From Cherax quadricarinatus (lineage: Eukaryota > Arthropoda > Malacostraca > Decapoda > Parastacidae): 64,000 nucleotides of DNA. The notes below the pieces were generated by a model that worked only from the letters and a program-made list of their open reading frames with translations, made no database searches and had not been told where the DNA came from. A program made the position numbers and the translations under genes. Positions within the stretch are counted from its first letter, which is position 1. Each line of letters starts with the position of its first letter. This document shows positions 1 through 10,920 of the stretch, piece by piece. The DNA lies in NCBI RefSeq assembly GCF_038502225.1, contig NC_091323.1:23058845-23122844 (forward strand), read 5' to 3'.

Positions 1-123
1 AGTGTACACTATTTATTTTTTTAATAAGAAAATGATGTATATATCGTTCTAAATCTGAAATGATCAATATTATTTGTAAACCTGTGTAGGATGTTGATTA
101 TTGCATCCTGATGTTGCTGAGAT

Positions 124-3100
124 GGCGAGCATGAGACAAAAAGAGGGCGAGCATGAGACAAAAAGAGGGCGAGCATGAGACAAAAAAGAGGGCGAGCATG
201 AGACAAAAAGAGGGCGAGCATGAGACAAAAAGAGGGCGAGCATGAGACAAAAAGAGGGCGAGCATGAGACAAAAAGAGGGCGAGCATGAAACAAGAAGAG
301 GGCGAGCATGAAACAAGAAGAGGGCGAGCATGAAACAAGAAGAGGGCGAGCATGAGACAAAAAGAGGGCGAGCATGAGACAAAAAGAGGGCGAGCATGAA
401 ACAAGAAGAGGGCGAGCATGAAACAAGAAGAGTGCGAGCATGAGACAAAAAGAGGGCGAGCATGAGACAAAAAGAGGGCGAGCATGAAACAAGAAGAGGG
501 CGAGCATGAAACAAGAAGAGGGCGAGCATGAAACAAAAAGAGGGCGAGCATGAAACAAGAAGAGGGCGAGCATGAAACAAGAAGAGGGCGAGCATGAAAC
601 AAAAAGAGGGCGAGCATGAAACAAGAAGAGGGCGAGCATGAAACAAGAAGAGGGCGAGCATGAAACAAAAAGAGGGCGAGCATGAAACAAGAAGAGGGCG
701 AGCATGAAACAAGAAGAGGGCGAGCATGAAACAAGAAGAGGGCGAGCATGAAACAAGAAGAGGGCGAGCATGAAACAAGAAGAGGGCGAGCATGAAGCAA
801 GAAGAGGGCGAGCATGAAACAAGAAGAGGGCGAGCATGAAACAAGAAGAGGGCGAGCATGAAGCAAGAGGGCGAGCATGAAGCAAGAAGAGGGCGAGCAT
901 GAAACAAGAAGAGGGCGAGCATGAAACAAGAAGAGGGCGAGCATGAAACAAGAAGAGGGCGAGCATGAAACAAGAAGAGGGCGAGCATGAAACAAGAAGA
1001 GGGCGAGCATGAAACAAAAAGAGGGCGAGCATGAGACAAGAAGAGGGCGAGCATGAGACAAGAAGAGGGCGAGCATGAGACAAGAAGAGGGCGAGCATGA
1101 AACAAGAAGAGGGCGAGCATGAAACAAGAAGAGGGCGAGCATGAAACAAGAAGAGGGCGAGCATGAAACAAGAAGAGGGCGAGCATGAAACAAAAAGAGG
1201 GCGAGCATGAGACAAAAAGAGGGCGAGCATGAAACAAGAAGAGGGCGAGCATGAAACAAGAAGAGGGCGAGCATGAAACAAGAAGAGGGCGAGCATGAGA
1301 CAAAGAGGGCGAGCATGAAACAAGAAGAGGGTGAGCATGAAACAAGAAGAGGGCGAGCATGAAACAAGAAGAGGGCGAGCATGAGACAAGAAGAGGGCGA
1401 GCATGAAACAAAAAGAGGGCGAGCATGAGACAAGAAGAAGGCGAGCGTGAAACAAGAAGAGGGCGAGCATGAAACAAGAAGAGGGCGAGCATGAGACAAG
1501 AAGAGAGCGAGCATGAAACAAGAAGAGGGCGAGCATGAAACAAGAAGAGGGCGAGCATGAAACAAGAAGAGGGCGAGCAAGAGACAAAAAGAGGGCGAGC
1601 ATGAAACAAGAAGAGGGCGAGCATGAGACAAGAAGAGGGCGAGCATGAAACAAGAAGAGGGCGAGCATGAAACAAAAAGAGGGCGAGCATGAAACAAGAA
1701 GAGGGCGAGCATGAGACAAGAAGAGGGCGAGCATGAAACAAAAAGAGGGCGAGCATGAAACAAGAAGAGGGCGAGCATGAGACAAGAAGAGGGCGAGCAT
1801 GAAACAAGAAGAAAGCGAGCATGAAACAAGAAGAGGGCGAGCATGAAACAAAAAGAGGGCGAGCATGAAACAAGAAGAGGGCGAGCATGAAACAAGAAGA
1901 GGGCGAGCATGAAACAATAAGAGGGCGAGCATGAAACAAGAAGAGGGCGAGCATGAAACAAGAAGAGGGCGAGCATGAAACAAGAAGAGGGCGAGCATGA
2001 AACAAGAAGAGGGCGAGCATGAAAAAAGAAGAGGGCGAGTAAGAGACAAGAAGAGGGCGAGTAAGAGACAAGAAGAGGGCGAGCATGAGACAAAGAGGGC
2101 GAGCATGAGACAAAGAGAGCAAGCATGAAACAAGAAGAGGGCGAGCAAGAGACAAAAAGAGGGCGAGCATGAAACAAAAAGAGGGCGAGCATGAGACAAA
2201 AAGAGGGCGAGCATGAGACAAAAAGAGGGCGAGCATGAGACAAAAAGAGGGCGAGCATGAGACAAAAAGAGGGCGAGCATGAGACAAAGTGGGCGAGCAA
2301 GAGACAAAAAGAGGGCGAGCATGAGACAAAAAGAGGGCGAGCGGGAGACAAAAAGAGGGCGAGCGGGAGACAAAAAGAGGGCGAGCATGAGACAAGAAGA
2401 GGGCGAGCATGAGACAAGAAGAGGGCGAGCATGAGACAAAAAGAGGGCGAGCATGAGACAAAAAGAGGGCGAGCATGAGACAAAAAGAGGGCGAGCATGA
2501 GACAAAAAGAGGGCGAGCATGAGACAAAAAGAGGGCGAGCATGAGACAAAAAAGAAGGCGAGCGGGAGACAAAAAGAGGGCGAGCGGGAGACAAAAAGAG
2601 GGCGAGCATGAGACAAAAAGAGGGCGAGCATGAGACAAAAAGAGGGCGAGCGGGAGACAAAAAGAGGGCGAGCATGAGACAAAAAGAGGGCGAGCATGAG
2701 ACAAAAAGAGGGCGAGCGGGAGACAAAAAGAGGGCGAGCATGAGACAAAAAAGAAGGCGAGCGGGAGACAAAAAGAGGGCGAGCATGAGACAAGAAGAGG
2801 GCGAGCATGAGACAAGAAGAGGGCGAGCATGAGACAAAAAGAGGGCGAGCATGAGACAAAAAGAGGGCGAGCATGAGACAAAAAGAGGGCGACCATGAGA
2901 CAAAAAGAGGGCGAGCATGAGACAAAAAGAGGGCAAGGGGGAGACAAAAAGAGGGCGAGCGGGAGACAAAAAGAGGGCGAGCATGAGACAAAAAGAGGGC
3001 AAGCATGAGACAAAAAGAGGGCGAGCATGAGACAAAAAGAGGGCGAGCGGGAGACAAAAAGAGGGCGAGCATGAGACAAAAAGAGGGCGAGCATGAGACA

Positions 3101-4428
3101 AAAAGAGGGCGAGCAAGAGACAAAAAGAGGGCGAGCATGAGACAAAAAGAGGGCATGAGACAAAAAGAGGGCGAGCATGAGACAAAAAGAGGGCGAGCAT
3201 GAGACAAAAAGAGGGCGAGCGGGAAACAAAAAGAGGGCGAGCATGAGACAAAAAGAGGGCGAGCGGGAGACAAAAAGAGGGCGAGCGGGAGACAAAAAGA
3301 GGGCGAGCATGAGACAAAAAGAGGGCAAGCATGAGTCAAAAAGAGGGCGAGCATGAGACAAAGAGGGCGAGCATGAGACAAAAAGAGGGCGAGCATGAGA
3401 CAAGAAGAGGGCGAGCATGAGACAAAAAGAGGGCGAGCATGAGACAAAAAGAGGGCGAGCAAGAGACAAAGAGAGCGAGCGGGAGACAAGAAGAGGGCGA
3501 GCGGGAGACAAAAAGAGGGCGAGCATGAGACAAAAAGAGGGCGAGCATGAGACAAAAAGAGGGCAAGCATGAGTCAAAAAGAGGGCGAGCATGAGACAAA
3601 GAGGGCGAGCATGAGACAAAAAGAGGGCGAGCAAGAGACAAAAAGAGGGCGAGCGGGAGACAAGAAGAGGGCGAGCATGAGACAAAAGAGGGCGAGCATG
3701 AGACAAAAGAGGGCGAGCATGAGACAAAAAGAGGGCGAGCGGGAGACAAAAAGAGGGCGAGCGGGAGACAAAAAGAGGGCGAGCATGAGACAAAAAGAGG
3801 GCAAGCATGAGTCAAAAAGAGGGCGAGCATGAGACAAAAAGAGGGCGAGCATGAGACAAAAAGAGGGCGAGCAAGAGACAAAAAGAGGGCGAGCATGAGA
3901 CAAAAAGAGGGCATGAGACAAAAAGAGGGCGAGCATGAGACAAAAAGAGGGCGAGCATGAGACAAAAAGAGGGCGAGCGGGAGACAAAAAGAGGGCAAGC
4001 ATGAGACAAAAAGAGGGCGAGCGGGAGACAAAAAGAGGGCGAGCGGGAGACAAAAAGAGGGCGAGCATGAGACAAAAAGAGGGCGAGCGGGAGACAAAAA
4101 GAGGGCGAGCACGAGACAAAAAGAGGGCGAGCGGGAAACAAAAAGAGGGCGAGCATGAGACAAAAAGAGGGCGAGCATGAGACAAAGAGGGCGAGCGGGA
4201 GACAAAAAGAGGGCGAGCACGAGACAAAAAGAGGGCGAGCGGGAAACAAAAAGAGGGCGAGCATGAGACAAAAAGAGGGCGAGCGGGAGACAAAAAGAGG
4301 GCGAGCGGGAGACAAAAAGAGGGCGAGCATGAGACAAAAAGAGGGCAAGCATGAGACAAAAAGAGGGCGAGCATGAGACAAAAAGAGGGCGAGCATGAGA
4401 CAAAGAGGGCGAGCACGAGACAAAAATA
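124..4428. repeat. 22-bp minisatellite, about 195 copies
   Basis: The unit contains GAGCATGAGACAAAAAGAGG plus two more bases and is purine-rich on the + strand. Two main monomer types occur: GAGACAAAAAGAG (about 124-290 and 2150-4428) and GAAACAAGAAGAG (dominant about 290-2050). A GCGGGAGAC variant appears only after about 2340. Because 22 is not a multiple of 3 and the antisense unit has no stop codon, all three minus frames stay open for up to 3.7 kb with a 22-residue periodic translation. That makes the apparent 1,100-1,236-residue proteins artefacts. Non-coding satellite, very sure. Confidence 0.97.
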
Positions 4429-4569
4429 ATGTTTAATATATATTAAGTATACAGTGAGGAACAAAATAAAGTGTTTCCAAAAGTTCTTAAATGTGCAGCA
4501 AGATTTTAATGTGTTTGTGTAGAGTTTACCTGTGTGAGGAAGGTCTTAAAGCTTCCCAGATGACTGTTT

Positions 4570-4855
4570 AGGCTGTGTCCCGTGGCCTGGTGGGCAACGC
4601 TCTGGCCTCTCACCGTATCCGTGATTCGAACCCCGGCCGGCGTGTTTCCTTACACCTGCTGCCCCCATTCACCTAGCAAATAAATAGGTAGCTGAGTGTT
4701 AGTCGACTGGTGTGGGTCGCATCCTGGGGGAACAAGATTAAATAGGAAATAAGACAGACAGTCCTCGATGACGCACTGACTTTCTTGGGTTATCCTGGGT
4801 GGCTAACCCTCCGGATTAAAAATTCGAACAAAATCTTATCTTACGTTATCTTAGA
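4570..4855 (+). repeat. tRNA-derived SINE relic (family 1)
   Basis: The head has an A-box-like TGGCCTGGTGG and a good B box GATTCGAACCCC (4623-4634), the internal RNA polymerase III promoter of tRNA-derived SINEs. The 3' part includes CTTGGGTTATCCTGGGT (about 4783) and ends in a short ATCTTA-type tail. The same TTGGGTTATCC segment recurs at about 30070, so this is a dispersed family. It is not a functional tRNA because no cloverleaf with a matched acceptor stem is visible. Confidence 0.65.
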
Positions 4856-5324
4856 GCAGGAAGTCAGCCCTGGTTGTTTGTATTGTGAGAAACAGTGTGA
4901 ACCAATCACAAAGCCGCATGCTGCTCGCTACCCATGGTTTACCTGCGTCTAATCTACAATTGGCATACGCGGTCTTACATTTTTTCATTCTTACTGTCTT
5001 TTTCTTGACTTGATTGCGTATTCATTTCGGGAATATTGATCTCTCGTCTCATTATTTTAAGTATTACTATAATATTTTCAATTCTCCATGTGGCTAATAT
5101 TTCTCAGTGTCGGGAAGTATTCCACATTTCTGATACATTGTAGGATTTTACCAGTAAAAAGAACATTTTTGAAGTTATTGCAGGATTTCCCAGTAAAGAC
5201 AAGTGAAATACATTCATTACGGTCCTTCCCGAGGTCCTGATCCACGAGACGTTACATTTTACTATCTACATACGTATTGCTAGGCGAATATAAGCAACAG
5301 GTATTATAAAATTTACGCTACACC
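4856..5324. other. unique sequence, nothing recognised
   Basis: AT-leaning sequence without tandem structure, long reading frame or similarity to the other repeats in the window. Confidence 0.5.
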
Positions 5325-5395
5325 TTTTCGGGAATCGAACTTGCGTGCTTTTGGTTTTGAGCTAAACGCTGCACTAGTAAGCGGCTGGCCAGCGT
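5325..5395 (-). repeat. tRNA-like SINE head
   Basis: On the minus strand TAGTGCAGCGTTTAGCTC resembles an A-box region and GTTCGATTCCCG a B box about 35 bases later. That is the spacing expected of a tRNA-derived promoter. No body or tail could be delimited, so only the head is called. Confidence 0.45.
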
Positions 5396-5564
5396 GAACA
5401 TTACTTCAAACTTCAGTGGCCTCATTAAGCAACTACAAAGAGAGTGCGAAGTTCAGCTGGCCTTGCTGTGCCAAGTTCCCTCTTGAGGATCTTTACCTAT
5501 TGTCACTGTGGTTTTCAATACCGCGTGTGCTTCCTTAGCTGTGTTTGTGAAAGATGAGTTCCTG

Positions 5565-5658
<94 letters not shown>
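5565..5658. repeat. (TG)n microsatellite
   Basis: About 94 bp of nearly pure TG, interrupted once by CTG. It creates the poly-CV reading frame seen here. Confidence 0.98.
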
Positions 5659-5662
<4 letters not shown>

Positions 5663-7466
5663 ATGTTTTAACCATTTCTTGTCATCCCAAAGAAATGTTC
5701 AAATATATTTAAAAGGAGTTGGTATCATCTGGTTAATGCTGGACGTTACTCTCACCCAGAGATGTACAGAACATCACCAGTCGCCCACATTTCCACACGA
5801 AGGAAACACAAAAACACTAGACAACAGAATTATAAATCGAGACACTGAATAAACGGTTAATGATTATTTTTTTTTTTTGGGGGGGGGAGGAATTATGGGA
5901 CGAGGTTCACAGGGACATTCCTGAAATATTTCATCCACATAATTTGAGGGGGGCACAACTCAACAACAGTTTATTGTACTTACCAATGTTCGGTGTACCT
6001 CAGAGCCGGGTGGGATTTTAGAGACACTAGGCTGCACTATGTTACTCCTTCGAGAACCACATACTCTTTCCCACCCATAAAGTCGGGCCTATCAAATATT
6101 GCAATATAAAATTAATACCAATAATGTTGGTAAATTACAAGATATTGAGTGGAATGTATGATGGTTTGTGACTTAAAAAACAAGGGGGGGAGGCTGTTGA
6201 GTATAAAACATTTACAAAAACATTTATGTATATTATATAATGAGCACTCACCATTTAATCACTGGATCATAATCATTATTTTTTGGAAACACCCTAATTT
6301 ACGATGGCCAATGCAAAACTACTGTACATTATGGGTAAGAATCACTTGGCTAAGGTGTGCTGCTGGGAAAATCAGAGTCCTCTATTTTTCCATCCTTGTT
6401 GCCAAATTGTGAGGGTTTTTCCACAGTATTTATCCAAATTCTTCAACAGGAACGTGTCAGTAATTTCTAAATTATGGACTAAGGCCGATATACACCAATT
6501 GACCTTCGAGAACGCCTGATTACATTGCACAATTCAGATCAGTGTTCACACATTAAATTCATTATGGCGTTTCGCTCTCGCGTCACTCTCTGGCTGTTTC
6601 ACACCCCCGTTCACTTAAAATTTCTCGAAGGGTCCAAATAGCATCACATTTTAATACGCAATTATTATATTATTCATTTACATGTTCTACCTTTAGGAAA
6701 ATTATGTAAAAAAAAATCCACAATGATAATCTTTTATTTAGGCGCAGAAAGAAACGAATTAAGAGCAGAAAGCTACTGAAAAAGGCACAGGATAAATACA
6801 TAGCAATGGGACTCAGGAGAGAAAATATTCACTCAGGATCCAGTGTGCGACACATCTGAGCACAGAACAAACAACCGGTCCTGCGAAGACCAAGGGAATG
6901 TACTCCAAGCACCACATTTCCAGATGGAACAGTATCAGATTTAATAGCAAAACCCACTAATCCAAACAGCCAAATGAAACATCCTCCTTTTTGCCAGCAT
7001 ACAAGGACTAATAGCAAGGAAAAACAACAAAGGTCTTTTCATAAGTGACTTCCTCACATAAACAAATGCAACGCTCTCCCAAGAATACATACAAAAGTTG
7101 TTTTGGAGAGCCAAGTCCGGATGAAAAATGATAATATGAGTTGAGAGAATAAATGCCACATGGAGGAGTAGACTTTAAGCGAGATTTATGTTACCGTAAA
7201 ATACTGTTGAACTTATCAACTGTATGATGGTACATTTTAAATCAAAGTAGAAAAATAATAACTTTGCAACTATCCTCAATAGTAAGCCACTGTTGATAAC
7301 GGCGAAGAAATTCAAAGAGCAGATATAAATATATATATATATATACAAAACTGTCTAGAAAGGTTAGAAAATTCTCGTAGGAGATTTTACACTACCAGAT
7401 ACGAAATAATACCAGGAAGTAGCCGAGACAAAAACATAAACATCTGAGAACTTAAGAAACATCACA
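5659..7466. other. unique sequence, no gene recognised
   Basis: Contains a T-run/G-run at about 5868-5888 and a short (TA)n near 7327. Open frames are 60-90 residues with no recognisable domain or plausible exon structure. Confidence 0.5.
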
Positions 7467-8632
7467 GGTTAGGTTAAATAAGGTTAGGTTAAGTAAGGTT
7501 AGGTTAGGTTAGGTTAGGTTAGGTTAGGTTAAGTAAGGTTAGGTTAGGTTAGGTTAGGTTAGGTTAAGTTAGGTTAGGTTAAGTTAGGTTAGGTTAGGTT
7601 AGGTTAAGTTAGGTTAAGTTAGGTTAGGTTAGGTTAGGTTAAGTTAGGTAAGGTTAGGTTAGGTAAGGTTAGGTTAGGTTAGGTTAAGTAAGGTTAGGTT
7701 AGGTTAGGTTAGGTTAGGTTAAGTTAGGTTAGGTTAGGTTAAGTTAGGTAAGGTTAGGTTAGGTAAGGTTAGGTTAGGTTAGGTTAGGTTAGGTTAGGTT
7801 AAGTTAGGTTAAGTTAGGTTAGGTTAGGTTAGGTTAAGTTAGGTAAGGTTAGGTTAGGTTAGGTTAAGTAAGGTTAGGTTAGGTTAGGTTAGGTTAGGTT
7901 AGGTTAGGTTAGGTTAGGTAAGGTTAGGTTAGGTAAGGTTAGGTTAGGTTAGGTTAAGTAAGGTTAGGTTAGGTTAGGTTAGGTTAGGTTAGGTTAGGTT
8001 AGGTTAGGTTAGGTTAGGTAAGGTTAGGTTAGGTAAGGTTAGGTTAGGTTAGGTTAAGTAAGGTTAGGTTAGGTAAGGTTAGGTTAGGTTAGGTTAGGTT
8101 AGGTTAGGTTAGGTTAAGTAAGGTTAGGTTAGGTAAGGTTAGGTTAGGTTAGGTTAAGTAAGGTTAGGTTAGGTTAGGTTAGGTAAAGTTAGGTTAGGTT
8201 AGGTTAGGTTAGGTTAGGTTAGGTTAGGTTAGGTTAGGTTAGGTTAAGTAAGGTTAGGTTAGGTAAGGTTAGGTTAGGTTAGGTTAGGTTAGGTTAGGTT
8301 AGGTTAGGTAAGGTTAGGTTAGGTTAGGTTAAGTAAGGTTAGGTTAGGTTAGGTTAGGTTAGGTTAGGTTAGGTTAGGTTAGGTTAGGTTAGGTTAGGTT
8401 AGGTTAAGTAAGGTTAGGTTAGGTTAGGTTAGGTTAGGTTAGGTTAGGTTAGGTTAGGTTAGGTTAGGTTAGGTAAGGTTAGGTTAGGTTAGGTTAAGTA
8501 AGGTTAGGTTAGGTTAGGTTAGGTTAGGTTAGGTTAGGTTAGGTAAGGTTAGGTTAGGTTAGGTTAGGTAAGGTTAGGTTAGGTTAGGTTAGGTTAGGTT
8601 AGGTTAGGTTAGGTTAGGTTAGGTAAGATAAG
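7467..8632. repeat. interstitial telomere-type array, TTAGG with variants
   Basis: About 1.17 kb of AGGTT/TTAGG, the arthropod telomeric pentamer, mixed with regular TTAAG, GTAAG and TAAGG variants that recur in blocks such as AAGTAAGGTTAGGTTAGGT. Unique DNA lies on both sides, so it is interstitial rather than a chromosome end in this assembly. The variant monomers argue for an old array that is no longer maintained by telomerase. Confidence 0.93.
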
Positions 8633-8952
8633 GCTTGCTAGGGAAAAATAACAAGTGTTTCCTGACGCTGCTTGAGCTTGTAGTCACCTGACCGAGGTCT
8701 TTCACTGACATACCCGTCCACCCCTTTAAAAATTAATTACTAATTAGACAAAACAATAAGCTTTCTCTGAGTCAGTTGACTGCTGATTCAACTATTTAAT
8801 CCTCACAAACTCTCACAAATACAACTTACTCGGATCACAACCTCACTGAAATGCAAATAAGCACAAGCTATCATGTTGCAACCCAAAGCAATGCCAAATT
8901 TACTAAAAATAATTTCAATAGGAGAACCGAGGTGGGGGGAATATAAGGATTA

Positions 8953-8955
<3 letters not shown>
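8633..8955. other. unique sequence, nothing recognised
   Basis: Short spacer between the TTAGG array and a (CA)n tract. No gene or repeat family was identified. Confidence 0.45.

Positions 8956-9024
<69 letters not shown>
8956..9024. repeat. (CA)n microsatellite
   Basis: About 69 bp of uninterrupted CA. Confidence 0.98.
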
Positions 9025-9025
<1 letters not shown>

Positions 9026-9149
9026 ATGAGACACTCCCCAGAGAACTTGAACCCCAGAACAATGCTTAAAGAAGGCAGAAGCATGGCAAGTCTGTTTTAT
9101 AAAACATATTCCACTGAGAAACAATGACGAAGGATGGAATAACCCGGTA

Positions 9150-9208
9150 GCTCAGCCCCTGATCCACTGGGCCGCGGGGGCGATGACCCCCGGAACACTT
9201 TCCAGGTA
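9150..9208 (+). mobile_element. LINE-D 3'-end fragment
   Basis: GGGCCGCGGGGGCGATGACC followed by CCCGGAACACTTTCCAGGTAG matches the 3' end of the reverse-strand LINE-D at 48800-48860 and fragments near 17580 and 24340. Only the last about 60 bp are present. Confidence 0.6.
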
Positions 9209-9214
9209 GGTAGG

Positions 9215-9425
9215 TAAGACACATAGGCAACAGTTAGGCAACTTTATTCCGAAACGTTTCGCCTACACAGTATGCTTCTTCAGTCGAATACAGAAAGTAG
9301 GCAGGAACAGTAGAGATGTGAAGACGATGTAATCAGTCCATCACCCTTGAAGTCGTAGAATTTGAGGTTGTCAGTCCCTCAGCCTGGAGAAGTTCAGTTC
9401 CATAGTCAGGAACTTTCCAGGTAGA
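9215..9425 (-). mobile_element. small hammerhead-motif element, copy 1
   Basis: Read on the minus strand, the element carries a CTGAAGA core segment (9277-9283), one extra A, a hairpin of the GCNTAC/GTAGGC type (9261-9275), then GAAACGTTTC (9251-9260) and an ATAAAG segment. This is the order of a type I hammerhead ribozyme. The bases flanking the core can pair as helix I (TATTCGA with TCGGAATA). Such motifs are known at the ends of Penelope-like elements and in animal retrozymes. No protein is encoded in this short copy. Confidence 0.6.
9241..9290 (-). ncRNA. hammerhead-ribozyme-like fold, copy 1
   Basis: Core CTGAAGA...GAAAC with helix I and helix II intact and a 2-bp AC/GT helix III, which would favour folding as a dimer. 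It differs from the consensus at one core base (T to A at the fourth core position) and by one extra A before helix II. Activity is inferred, not shown. Confidence 0.5.
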
Positions 9426-9807
9426 CTCCAGGTAAACACAAATTCCTCCATGCTATGTTTGAGCACTTGGTGCCCACGGGGTAAGGGTCCCTCTTGACTG
9501 GAAGATGTGCCCTTCTCCCAGCAAGGTGCTTGCCTAAGAACTCACATCTCTCTTAGGGTGTAAATGGTGGTGATATTTCCCACTTCCATTTAATTTGCTA
9601 TGACTTACAACCGATGATTTAGAAGAAATTGTGGATTGGGTTTGAACTGTGTGAGTAGTTGACCTCAAAATGTTTTACTTAGCTTGAGATTTCTGTAACA
9701 CGACAGCAAATTAGTGGTGATAACAGAAAGTTGGTAATAGCAGCATATTGATTATAATATCAGTAAGCTGGGTAACCAAATTGTTCTGCTGGGTAAATAA
9801 AATGAAT
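9426..9807. other. unique sequence, nothing recognised
   Basis: No reading frame or repeat of note. CAGGTAGACTCCAGG at its start resembles the LINE-D terminal motif but is too short to assign. Confidence 0.4.
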
Positions 9808-9860
9808 TGATCGTTGTATGACCCTTGTGGGTTTATCGCTTAGGTATGATTATAATGATC
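9808..9860 (+). repeat. tail of SINE-like family G
   Basis: GACCCTTGTGGGTTTATCGC then TATGATTATAAT resembles the end of a repeat whose body copies occur at about 17255, 28310, 34025 and 57455 (compare CCCTACGGGTTTAGC at about 34140). Confidence 0.4.
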
Positions 9861-9867
9861 AATGAAA

Positions 9868-10103
9868 ATTGAGACACTTATGCTTCACGTCACCTCTCTA
9901 CAGTATATAAGCCACGTCTACGGCCCTATGCTGTACATTCTACAAGATTGATGGACTGAACACATCGACTCCAGGTTGAGGGACTGATTACCTCATTCTC
10001 CTCCTCTCCTTACGCCTTCCTCTTTGTATTGGACTGATGAAGCCACTGTGTGGCGAAACGTTTCCTGAATAAAGATTCCCATTTGCTGCATAAGTGTCTC
10101 AAT
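9868..10103 (+). mobile_element. small hammerhead-motif element, copy 2, inverted termini
   Basis: A 236-bp unit bounded by a perfect 16-bp inverted repeat, ATTGAGACACTTATGC at 9868-9883 and its reverse complement at 10088-10103. It contains a complete hammerhead-like core near its 3' end. It has no coding capacity. Related 3' pieces are found at 10921-11003, 11148-11198 and about 23160-23240, which indicates a mobilised family. Confidence 0.6.
10022..10074 (+). ncRNA. hammerhead-ribozyme-like fold, copy 2 (best match)
   Basis: CTGATGA at 10034-10040 matches the consensus core exactly. Then come one extra A, the hairpin GCCAC-TGT-GTGGC, and GAAACGTT at 10055-10062. Bases just before the core (GGA) pair with TCC just after the predicted cleavage site, and an outer TTTGTA/AATAAAG segment can extend helix I. 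Compared with copy 1, both helix I (GGA/TCC versus CGA/TCG) and helix II change in a pair-preserving way. Confidence 0.6.
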
Positions 10104-10229
10104 CTTCAACATGTCGGTTTTTCAAACCATTCATCACAATGATAAATGAATTGACCAAACACAGAAAGAGGGCACAGAAGACTTTTCTGAAGAAAATTCA
10201 TCGACAGAACGAAGGAGATAAGTCCCTCA

Positions 10230-10412
10230 CGAATAAACCAGTGAGTTTTAGAACTCGGCCGCCGTGGGTTCGAGTCCCACCCCTGTTAATCCTTTTGGGG
10301 CCTAGTTCCTAGACCTTTTGTGTATCCATATGCTCTTGCGCTTTTGTCTACAGGATGGATATGGGGGTGCACGATAAACTAGCCACTTCAGTGGCAAAAA
10401 TATTAATAAAAA
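10230..10412 (+). mobile_element. tRNA-derived SINE with LINE-R-type tail
   Basis: The head holds the B box GGTTCGAGTCCC (10267-10278). The body, starting CTGTTAATCC at about 10283, continues through CCTAGTTCCTAG, CACAGGATGGATATG-like and CTAGCCACTTCAGTGGC segments. The same body is found at 29430-29575 attached to an RNase-H-type LINE, and at 19355-19475 and 36160-36280 (minus). This is the expected arrangement of a SINE that borrowed its 3' end from a partner LINE. Confidence 0.7.
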
Positions 10413-10920
10413 ACATATGCCAGTAGCATTAATAATAACCCTCGAAGCTATAATCTAGGTGAAGTAGAGCTTGATCATACAGAATGTGAAAAAGACTTGG
10501 GAGTCATGGTAAGCAGAAATCTAAAGCCAAGACAGCAGTGCCTTAGTGTGCGCAACAAGGCCAACAGATTACTTGGATTTATCTCAAGAAGTATAAGTAA
10601 CAGAAGTCCAAAAGTTATTTTACAGCTCTATGCATCACTAGTGAGGCCTCATTTAGATTATGCTGCTCAGTTTTGGTCTCCTTACTACAGGATGGATATA
10701 GACTCATTAGAGAACATACAGAGAAGAATGACTAAAATGATTTACTGTGTAAGGAACCTCCCGTATGAAGATAGACTTAAAGCCTTAAATCTCCACTCTC
10801 TGGAGAGGCGTAGAATGAGGGGAGTTATCATTGAAGTGTATAAGTGGATGACGGGCATAAACAAGGGAGACATTAATAAAGTACTGAGGGTGTCGAACCA
10901 GGTAAGAACCAGAAATAATA

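Noticed and set aside
4620..4640. Functional tRNA gene
   Set aside because: Good B box but no cloverleaf or acceptor pairing was found; the segment is part of a dispersed SINE. The same holds for 5325, 10267, 25110, 47110, 51100 and 59690.
7467..8632. True chromosome end
   Set aside because: Unique sequence continues for many kilobases on both sides and many monomers are variants.
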